64,000 nucleotides of DNA, from positions 331,345,038 through 331,409,037 of the forward strand of contig OY992536.1 of the NCBI GenBank assembly GCA_963921195.1, in the 5' to 3' direction. This DNA is from Pegoplata infirma (lineage: Eukaryota > Arthropoda > Insecta > Diptera > Anthomyiidae). Below the pieces are notes generated by a model. The model had not been told where the DNA came from and ran no database searches. It saw nothing but the letters and a program-made list of their open reading frames with translations. The first letter of the stretch is position 1. Each line of letters opens with the position of its first letter. The position numbers were made by a program, and so were the translations under genes. Shown here in pieces: positions 55,843 to 64,000 of the stretch.

Positions 55843-57548
55843 CACTCAAAAAAATAACTTAGTCAAAATATTAGTAAAAGGTGTTGTAATTTACTTCAAC
55901 CAAACTTTAGCAAAAAAAATTGTAAAAATTTAACTTTTACAGTTTTTTTTTTGCAATTTACTATTGGTAAAATACAACAATTTTTTGGTACTTTTACTAT
56001 ATTTTCTTGCTAGTTTTTTTTTTTATTTTACTATAATTTTAGCAAAAATATTAGTATTTTCCTTAAAGAAATGGTAATACTATTTTTTTTTTTCTTAGTT
56101 TAAAAAAAAAAAATTGTTTCAAGTGTTCTAGTGTGAAAAAAAATCATTGCAGATTGATGATGCTGCCAACACCATAGCAAAGTAGCCATCCATCAACTGA
56201 ATGTGCGCTCAAAAATAGGCTACACAATTTTTAGTATTTTTTTACCATATTTTTTGCTAATTTTACCAAATTTTTTGTTAATTTTATATGAAATTTTTTT
56301 AAAATTTGCCACCTAAATTGTTAATAAAAAGTTTATAATTTTGAAAAATTATTTTTTTAAAATTTTAACACATAGTTAGATATCTAATCTTCAATATCCA
56401 AAAGTTTTTTTTTTTATTTTTTTTAAATATGTACATGTGAAAAAAATTAAAAATTCGAAAAAAAAATTGTTAATTTTTTACAAATTTTACGTGAAAATGT
56501 AAGAAATTTCTTGTGTAGACTACTACGCAAATCAACTACTAATCAGAGAAAAAAAATTACTAAATAAAACAGTTTTTTTACCAAATTACAATTTTTTTTT
56601 ATCTATTTCAATTTTACCATTTTTTTTGGTAATTTTACCATATTTTTTGATAACACCGCTCTACAAATCAGAGGTTTGTCGCTGCGTTTTGAATGAAACC
56701 AAAAAAAGTTGATAGGGTTTGGTTCCCCGATTCCAAAACGGTCACTCAAATTTTTCTATCTCGTCACAATTTTGTGAAAATCGCGGTTAAAGTGTCAAAA
56801 AATGCCTATTTTGACCATTTTTGAACGTCTATAAAATAAGATCCTAACATGCAAATGACTTGGTATCTAGCTCATTCGAAAGTGTGGGATTTTCTCTTTT
56901 AGACAAGATCAAATCTTCTTGGAATTTAATTTTCTAAAATGGTAAAAAAATCATTAACCACAAGTGCTTTAAATCTAAAATATACGTATGAATTTGTATG
57001 GAAATTTGTTAAAAAACACTGTGTAAATAAACTAAATATTGAAAAAATGGAAGGTTTTTTGCTAATGATTTTTTTACCATTTTAGAAAATTAAATTTTTA
57101 GAAAATTTTATCTTATCTTTAAGAGAAAATTATAGGCTTTCGAATGAGCTTAATACCAAGTCATTTGCATGTCAGGATATTATTTTATAAGCTTTTAAAA
57201 AGGGTCAAAAATGCCCGTTTTCGGCCCTTTAACCTCGAATTACTCAAAATCCTGATGTGATAGACAAATTTGGGCTCCGGATTTGGAATCAGCGCAACAG
57301 ACACAATCCAAATCACTAACCAGAATCCAATACGCATTTTCTTGTTGAGCTGTGTAATTTTACAAGGTTGATTTTTTACAAAAATAAAATGGTATTCTTG
57401 TAATTTTACCATTTTTTTTCCTAATTTTTTGATTAGCAAAATGGTTTTGCTAATATTACCAAAATTTTTGCAACGTCCAAAACTACAGTTTTTTTGGCTA
57501 ATTTTAACCATTTTTTTCGCTAGTTTTACAATATTTTTTTTTTGAGTG
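55843..57548. mobile_element. MITE/foldback with CACTCAAAAAAA ends
   Basis: The left end is CACTCAAAAAAATAACTT and the - strand right end CACTCAAAAAAAAAATATTG. It is flanked by TG at 55841-55842 and 57549-57550. Inner words around TTTTACCATTTTTTTTGG are mirrored. A second inverted repeat inside (about 56690-56960 and 57040-57300) pairs GATTCCAAAACGG, TGCAAATGACTTGGTAT and AAAATTAAATTTT words. It interrupts a copy of the 26091-28123 foldback family. Confidence 0.65.
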
Positions 57549-57840
57549 TGTTCTTAAAGTACAAAATGTCAATAAATTTCAAAAATTGGGTTCGAATTCC
57601 TTGATTAAATGTGGTCTGTTACACGTTGGTTGCCGGGGGAAAGTTGTAACAATTTGGCTGATTTTCAACCGATTTTAGTTTTTAATATCTAATTGAGAGA
57701 GACTTATCTACAAATCCCAATTTAGGGATCATTTAATACCCAATTTAACTTAAAATATCAAAAGAAATTTATAAAACTTATAAAAAGTCATATTTTCCCT
57801 TGTAACCAGTTTTTCAATCTTCAGGCCCTTTGAGGCCCAC
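57549..57840. repeat. Fragment of the 26091-28123 foldback family
   Basis: GTCAATAAATTTCAAAAATT, GATTTTCAACCGATTTTAG and the following text match the loop edge and right arm of the foldback. The loop continues on the other side of the CACTCA element at about 55740-55842 (ACCAAAACACCATATGAAAT, then TATCATCTCAG). Confidence 0.65.
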
Positions 57841-57925
57841 CTCAAAAAATAAATAAAAATTAAATAAAACAAATAAAAATTAAATAAAATTCTTTAATAA
57901 AACTTAATTCTGAATACGATGAACA

Positions 57926-58798
57926 TATAGTTTTTCACGGGAATTCCCGGGACGGGACTTCCCGGGAATTCCCGTAAATTTTCGATCCCGAAATCCCGGG
58001 AAATAGAGCGGGAATTCCCGGGAATTTTCGTTTCTTTGAAATTGTTGATTTTTCGGCTTGATTATTTCGTATGTGAATTTTTAGACATTTTATTAAAATT
58101 CTTGATAATTGATAGCAGAAACGTACGCATAGACCAGGAGGGTCCAAAAAGTATTCCAAGAGAGCCTTCTAACTAAAAAATGTCATAAAATCTGAGACTT
58201 ACGAAATGAAAAAAGTCTCACAATATCCAAGTCTTCGATAGGATAAATTTATCAGAACCTGATACTTTTTTTCAGGAGCTGAGAAATTTTCTTTCTTAGA
58301 TCTGCATTAGAAAAATTTCCAGCATAGAAAATATTTATGTCTCTTGACATGATTGTTTTTAAATCGATTAATTGATATAAAATCTGTGTAAGTAATGACC
58401 CTGAAATTAACGGGGTTTTCTTTTAGAAACCAGAACTTTTAAATTTTTGAAATTTTTTTAAATAATTTTTTGGGGTAAATTTTCTTATACATAATTTTTT
58501 TTTCTCTGAATCAGTTAAATTTATTTTCAGAGACATAATTGAGAAATTCCTCTGAATCAGTTTCATTGTGTTTTAGAGGCAAAGCATTGAGAATCAATTG
58601 TTAAGATGAACTGAGATGAATTAGAATAAATGATGAATTTTTATTATTAAAAACAGATAGCTTTATCTGTGAAATAATATATTAAAAAGACTTTGTTTGA
58701 TATATTAGTTTTTGCGGGAATTCCCGGGATCCCGGGAAATTAAAAAATGAATCCCGCTTTCCCGTGGAATGAAAAAGTCCGGAAAAAGAAAAACTCTA
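57926..58798. mobile_element. hAT-type element with CCCGGG-rich ends, small copy
   Basis: The left end is TATAGTTTTTCACGGGAATT and the - strand right end TAGAGTTTTTCTTTTTCCGG. The flanking octamers GATGAACA (57918-57925) and GATGAGCA (58799-58806) agree at 7 of 8. CCCGGGA and TTCCCGGGA words cluster inside both ends. It is the same end-type as the 4.6-kb element 12903-17482. No coding capacity. Confidence 0.8.
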
Positions 58799-58806
58799 GA
58801 TGAGCA

Positions 58807-60208
58807 TTATCCTGATAAAATCGGATAACAAGTGACAGAAATGTAAAATTTTTCAAAAAAAGAAAATAAAAATTTTGCATTGAAACGACATTCGGATAAC
58901 CCAGGCAAAAAATAAATGAGAGGTCGCGTACCATAATTTTAAAGATTTTCGGAGCGCTGAATCCGAATTTGACCATGAAATTGCTTTATCGCATTCGGTT
59001 TTTGAGATAACAAGATATGTTAAATATCTCAAAGTCCTGGCGCGTTTTAAGCAATTCGGAATTGCGCGGAAAATACTACTATAATTTGAGTAAATTTACA
59101 ATATTTTTAAGTAGAATTACACAATTTGTGTAAATTTACCCAATTTATAGTTGGAAACTAAAATCCAATCAGAGTTAAGTCTGTTGATGAAAAAACATAT
59201 GGAAAAAAAAAACAGTCTTACAAAAATCAAACAATTTAAATCTAATGTAAATCTTCTCCACTGATGACGTAGAGGTGGCTACAGAAACCATGGTCTGGAA
59301 TAAATCCACATTAAAAATAATCTTTAGAAATACAATGTTTTCTTCTTCAATCACAAACCCTTAATAACAAACAGAAATGGCATGCGCCGATAAAAACACT
59401 TAAATACAAAATCATTTTAATTAGAGTGTGTGTTTATAATCTAGAAAGTTTTTTAAAAGGAAGAGTTAACAAAACTTAAGGGGAAGAGTCCTCAGAATCT
59501 GAGGGACTTTCAAAACCTGATGGTTTTTGTTATATTTTCTACACTGAAATGATCAAAACATTCAAATCAACTAAATTTTCTGCAAAATAACGACAACAGT
59601 TTATATAATGACAAACAGTTTTAACAGCTATTTTTACTGAAATACTAATTGACCCCAAGTTTGTAATTTTAACCGAAATTTGTTAAGTGATGAAGAAATT
59701 ATCAGTGTTTTCAGTTTCCACAGTTATTTCTAGAAGAAAAAAAAATAAAAATTAGGGTGTACTGATTTGAGTTCAGATAAAAATTATCATCATAAGTTAT
59801 ACCCCTAATGTTAATCTTTGATATAACTACAGGTCCTTTTTCAGTTTAAAATATCATCTTAAATTATATTTTCTATGCAAATTATTCTACGTAAGTACAA
59901 ATTAAAAAAAAAATTGTTTATTTTTCTTAATTTATTTATACATATGTTCATTATTCACTATACAAATCTATGTACAACTTGTTAGAAAGCTTTATAAACA
60001 GTAAAATATAGTATACAAATATTGATATGGTGCTATATAAAAAAAAAACTATCACAGGCATCGTGGTATTAAATGATCTTATGGTTAAACTTAAACTAAA
60101 ACATGTAAACCGAACTTTGTTATACTACAGGCTCTAAAGGCAGAAGATCTTTACCACCGTTGATTTTTCTCTCTTACATTAGGAACTTGTTCTTTTGGCC
60201 TTTTCCAA
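58807..60208. other. Intergenic stretch downstream of torso-like
   Basis: It holds the duplicated segment 59211-59400 (next entry) and otherwise AT-rich text without coding signal. Confidence 0.45.
59211..59400 (-). repeat. Inverse copy of 15764-15952
   Basis: It matches 15764-15952 on the opposite strand with high similarity (CTACAGAAACCATGGTCTGG, GTTTTCTTCTTCAATCAC). No ends or target duplication were identified. Confidence 0.7.
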
Positions 60209-60214
60209 TTTATT
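60209..60214 (-). terminator. Candidate polyadenylation signal of torso-like
   Basis: AATAAA on the - strand, 12 bases after the stop codon at 60226-60228. Further AATAAA words occur near 59917-59936, which would give a more usual 3' UTR length. Confidence 0.4.
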
Positions 60215-60225
60215 GTTTGGAAGCT

Positions 60226-61420
60226 TTAGTTTTGTGGCATATTAGCTTCCCATAATTTCATCTGGTTATCTAAAACCTCATGAAACCAATTTTGTTGTTC
60301 GGGCTCATTTTGAAATATAACATTAAGTGATTTAAGATCCAACTGTAATATGGCATCGTTTCCCAATAGATTGTCTAAAGTTCTTAATAAGGTACCATTG
60401 CCGTGCAGTTTAAGCAGAGTTACGTATTTCACCAGTAAATATTCGTATTGAAGTTTTCTGCGTGCCCATCGTTCAACTGTGTTATTAGCGCTGGCCGATC
60501 GAATTTGACCCAAATGTTCGGCCACCCAAGGGGCAAACAAATGATAGAGATCTTGCTTTGAGAGAGCATTGATACCTTTAGTTTTTATGCGCTCCTTAAT
60601 CATTTGATAGTTCTTGCGATTGTATACAAAGACCTGTGACAAAGATAAAGAAAAAGAGAAAGATGATGACAAAAATTCATTACGCAGTAATATTTAGTTT
60701 TTACCTGATATAAGGAGTTGCCTGTCGTATAAGAGTTTATGTAGTGAGTTCCCACGTTATCAAAAAACTGTACTGCCGTCGTTACATTCCCCGTCACAAT
60801 TTCATTCATTCTCTCCCTTACATCATTTTCCAATGTCAAGTTGAGCGGTATTTCTGATTTGAATTTACCAGTCTCTCGAAAGCGTACAACACGTACTAGA
60901 ACATATGAATAATCGCCTTGTATGAATGAAGTATTAATGCCCAATTTTTTGGCAGCATTGTCTGGAAACCATCCTCCCGTAAACGCTTCCCATGGCCTGT
61001 CTAAGCGATCAATTGTGAAGTCACGAAAATATGCTTGATATAGTTGCCGTCGGTTATCGCAAAATTCCATGTGGAAATCGCCATGAAAAATTCCCGGTGT
61101 ATTTTGCTCCTGACTCTCTCCCAAATGACTTGCATCCTGCAATCACAAATTAAACTATTGTAAAAACAGATTTTATTCTTTAAAATGTGCCAACTTACCT
61201 TGTATATGTTTTTGGTGGGTTCTTTAAATAACCATCTGACTTCCTCGGTGGTATCATTGGTTGGTATGACCCTCATCGACAATCCCAAATAGCCGAAGCG
61301 TACAAATACATTTAGAGCTTTGCCTACTCTTAGTTGGGATTCTCGACCACTCCCTAAGCGCACGCATGTTGCCACTAATACAAGTGTTAACTGCCAAAAT
61401 AACCCATTCTTTGGGTTCAT
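60226..61420 (-). CDS. tsl: Torso-like, secreted MACPF-domain protein (terminal patterning)
   Basis: Three exons join without frame breaks: 61420-61199, 61136-60705 and 60633-60226, all phase 0, with GTAAGT or GTAAAA donors and CAG acceptors. The product is 353 residues, the same length as I recall for Drosophila Torso-like. Residues 1-25 form a signal peptide. [15 protein letters not shown] and MRVIP follow in exon 1. A MACPF-type signature, [14 protein letters not shown], lies at about 202-215 at the end of exon 2. The C terminus reads [14 protein letters not shown]. Several N-glycosylation sequons are present (N55DT and others). Known role: secreted by follicle cells, held at the egg surface, needed to activate the Torso receptor by Trunk at the embryo poles; also linked to larval growth control. 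It belongs to the perforin-like family but is not known as a pore-forming toxin. Neighbours are transposons only. It appears intact. Confidence 0.93.
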
Positions 61421-61442
61421 TGCTTTAATGAACTACCTGGTA

Positions 61443-61476
61443 CTATGCACCATACATAAGCCGATATTTGACCAAT
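61443..61476 (-). promoter_or_regulatory. 5' UTR exon start and short upstream ORF of torso-like
   Basis: On the - strand TTTTCTTTTTAG (AG at 61477-61478) looks like an acceptor, so a 5' UTR exon probably begins at 61476. A four-codon upstream ORF (ATG at 61455-61457, TAG at 61443-61445) precedes the main ATG. It could lower translation. The first exon and promoter are not identified. Confidence 0.5.
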
Positions 61477-61593
61477 CTAAAAAGAAAATAACATTTAAAT
61501 CAGTTTGACGCCAACATAGTTATCTGGAAATGAAATTTTTTGAAATCACTTGAAAATTGTCTGTTTTTCAAATAATTCTGTAAATATGTATGT

Positions 61594-62158
61594 TAGAGTG
61601 TCTCTTATTTTGGAAATGTTGGAAATCTTGAGACGGTATCCGCTCATTTTTCCCATTTGACAAAAATTTTACGCCCCTACGACCACGCCTTCCCTACGCG
61701 ACGGGTCCTTAAAAATCATTTTTACATACAAACCAAAAACATTTTTTTTGATTTTTAATTTTTTTGTTATTTATTATTATATTACTTGGTTAGCTTATTC
61801 ACGACAAAAAAAAAATAGATTTTGGTGGGATAAGGCTTTCAGCTCTAAAAAAAATTTCGAAAAAAATAGAGCGGTTGGGGTCCTACGGTAAAAAAGTTTA
61901 AAAAATATTTTTTTTTAGTTTTGACAAGCAACGGTTTTAGTTGTTATGTTGCTTTTAATGATATATATTCCATAAAATAAAAAAAAATTTTGGCTTGTAT
62001 GGAAAAATTATTTTTTAGGCCCCGTCGCGTAGGGAAGGCTTGGTCGTAGGGGTGTACAATTTTTTCTCAGTTATTTTTAAGTCAAAAGGAAAAAAATGAG
62101 CGGGTACCGTCTTAAAATTTCCAACATTTCCAACATTTCCAAAATAAGGGACACTCTA
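61594..62158. mobile_element. hAT foldback element, TAGAGTGTCCCTTATTTTGG family, copy 2
   Basis: TAGAGTGTCTCTTATTTTGG on the left mirrors the right end (- strand TAGAGTGTCCCTTATTTTGG). The flanking octamers ATGTATGT and ATTTATGT agree at 7 of 8. It is shorter than copy 1 (33626-34627) but shares GACCACGCCTTCCCTACGCG and TTTTGACAAGCAACGG. It lies about 120 bases upstream of the inferred torso-like 5' UTR exon, so probably in its first intron or promoter region. Confidence 0.85.
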
Positions 62159-63009
62159 ATTTATGTATATAAGTATTTCAAAATCGATTTATCAATTTCA
62201 TTTTTTTGTAAACCAATTTAATTTTTTGGCAAACCCACTGCAAAGGGGACACATACGAAAAATCTCTTCCCATCCTACTATTTTCTTTGTAAATTAAATC
62301 ATATTTTGCTATTTTAGTGTAACTTTTTTATATTATAGCAAAAAGTTTACGTTCTGGTTTCTCCAAAATTTATGCATATTTTTTCACCTCTGTGTTTTGG
62401 AGGCAAGCGGTATTTTGAAAAGCTGATATTTAAAATCTAAATACATGTGATTAACTAGTCCTCATGAAACATTTTTCCTATGGAAATAGTCTCAGAAGTA
62501 ATTTTTTATACCAAAATTGTCACGTTAACAACAATTTTTTTTTTCAAAAAAAAAAAAATTTCTTCATAATAAGAACTTCCCGATTGACAGATAATTTTTC
62601 ACAAAAAATTTTCAGATTTATGCAAGTTATAAAATTGTTTACTTGGCTCTTTTGTATGCTAAAAAATGGACCAACAATTTTAAAAAACTCAAAATATGAA
62701 CCAAGAACTTTCTTTTCTCTTTTCCTTTTGTTTTTTTCTTTTCCTCTTTTTTAATTTGGGTTCCTGGTCAATAAACCAGGAATCCAAATTTTAAAATTTG
62801 CGGAAGTTTTAAATGCCTCTGCAAATACTGCAGATATGAAAAATAAGTTCAAAGGCATTTGTGTAGCTCTCTGAGTTATAGTTTTTGAGTTATTTCATGA
62901 TCAAATTTCTCAAGACCCCATTCCTTTATCTTAAAAACTAATCGAAATCGATAGTGTCAAACCTTGGAAGTCTAGCTCTTTTATTTTGGACTGTATCGTG
63001 TCCTCTACA
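62159..63009. other. Gene-free AT-rich stretch
   Basis: A 96-codon + strand frame (62464-62754) is low in complexity with no family resemblance. Nothing else is seen. Confidence 0.4.
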
Positions 63010-63135
63010 GACAGAAGGACGGACGGACATCGCTAGAATGTCTTAGAATCGATCACTGATCAATAAAATATATACTTTATGGGGTCCTAGACCGATATTT
63101 CGAAGCGTTACACACGGAATGACAAAGTGAGTATA
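63010..63135 (+). repeat. Dispersed fly repeat fragment, related to 454-547
   Basis: GACAGAAGGACGGACGGACA, ATATATACTTTATGGGGTCC and GAGTATACCC are characteristic of a dispersed repeat type I recall from many dipteran genomes. No ends are seen. Confidence 0.5.
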
Positions 63136-63589
63136 CCCCCATACTGGTAAATAAAAGTGTGACGAAAAAGTGAAAAAATAGTGTAAATATCAACGTATGA
63201 CTGAATTTCCCGCTACCGCCTTTGTTTTACGCCTTTACTCTCTCATGACCGAAACCGTCAACCGCTCCAACATTATTGTGCGGGGACTCTAACTGATATT
63301 TTTAGTAGAAAATATATTTTTTTGTTACAAAATCGTTATATCTCATAAAAACAAGTGGTGTAGGGTATAATAATTAAAAAAAAAAAAGATTTCGTTAAAA
63401 TATTACAAAAAAAACTGGCGAGTTTTAATTAAGTTTCGCGCAGTGTATTTAAACGAAATATGGCACAGATTTTGATTGTGTGGTAGAGCAGGGTTAAAAA
63501 AAAACTGGCTGCAGTCTGTCGCCATAATGATATTCAATGAGTTTTCCTATTCTTTGGGTAACCACAACATAAATACCATGCGCGGGTAC

Positions 63590-63715
63590 AAGGGGGGGGA
63601 AAAAGGGGAAATTTCCCCCCCCAGACCAAATTTCGAAAAGAAAAAAAAGGAAAAAAAGAAAAAAAAGGAAAGGAAAGAAAAGAAAAGAAAAAGAAGAAAG
63701 AAGGAAATTTTCTAA
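63590..63715. repeat. Low-complexity G/C run and purine tract
   Basis: GGGGGGG and CCCCCCCC runs (63592-63622) are followed by about 75 bases of A/G only. Frames on both strands here are artefacts of composition. Confidence 0.8.
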
Positions 63716-64000
63716 AAAAATCTCGAAGTCCAAAAATTTTTCATAGAAGAAAATCTAAAAAATTTTAATAGGAAAAAATTTTTAATTTTTTAAGGGAAAA
63801 GTGAATTAATCTGAACATTTTCTGTGAAAAATATCTGTCAATCTTATTATGAATTTTGGCATAAACTAATTAATTAGAATATGCTTTTTTTGTATAGAAA
63901 AATCTTACAGGATCAAAATTTGGTTTATATAAAAAATTTTTGTCTTCTACATAGCAATGTTGATAGTCGAACTTACATATATGTAAAACTATTTTAATTT

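Noticed and set aside
63971..63978. Another ACTTACAT word near the window end
   Set aside because: It is far from the clustered set, lacks the shared upstream blocks, and one such word is expected by chance in AT-rich DNA.

Overview
The window is strongly AT-rich DNA from a fly (Diptera, most likely a brachyceran outside Drosophila). The main evidence is a three-exon gene at 60226-61420 (- strand) whose 353-residue product I recognise as Torso-like. The background also fits: miniature transposons, foldback elements, a 5'-truncated LINE and a P-type transposase gene packed end to end. No bacterial, viral or CRISPR features were seen.

Genes. (1) torso-like, 60226-61420 (-), intact with canonical splice sites. 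(2) A P-element/THAP9-type transposase gene on the - strand, in two parts: a THAP zinc-finger exon (53197-53404) and a long exon (41596-45416) holding a Ser/Thr-rich repeat region, a coiled coil and a catalytic domain with all four acidic residues. Donor and acceptor phases match across about 7.8 kb of nested transposons. (3) A putative micropeptide exon at 33000-33075 (-), preceded by a strong splice acceptor. Upstream at 35.8-40.8 kb lie at least nine repeated donor-like sites. Seven of them end in AT before the donor, so splicing to the G that opens the exon would create the ATG start codon. This is the most unusual signal in the window and is inference.

Transposons by region. 1-9 kb: a LINE fragment with an 11-bp target duplication, a SPIN-like hAT element and several TA-flanked MITEs. 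11.8-18.3 kb: a 4.6-kb hAT-type element with CCCGGG-rich ends that carries a 641-bp tandem array with a tRNA-like module and has split an older foldback element. 19.4-20.2 kb: two long AT-rich palindromes. 22.0-23.8 kb: a decayed Transib with CACAGTG ends and a 5-bp duplication. 26.1-28.1 kb: a complete foldback element. 28.4-31.9 kb: MITEs and a CAG-rich hairpin. 33.6-41.5 kb: hAT, Tc1-like and a possible P-type MITE among the donor repeats. 45.4-52.7 kb: PIF/Harbinger MITEs, a three-level nested insertion and another foldback. 53.9-62.2 kb: more MITEs up to the 5' side of torso-like.

Many boundaries are supported by target-site duplications read directly from the sequence. Family names rest on terminal repeat form and duplication length, not on database searches. 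Stretches not listed show AT-rich sequence without credible coding signal.
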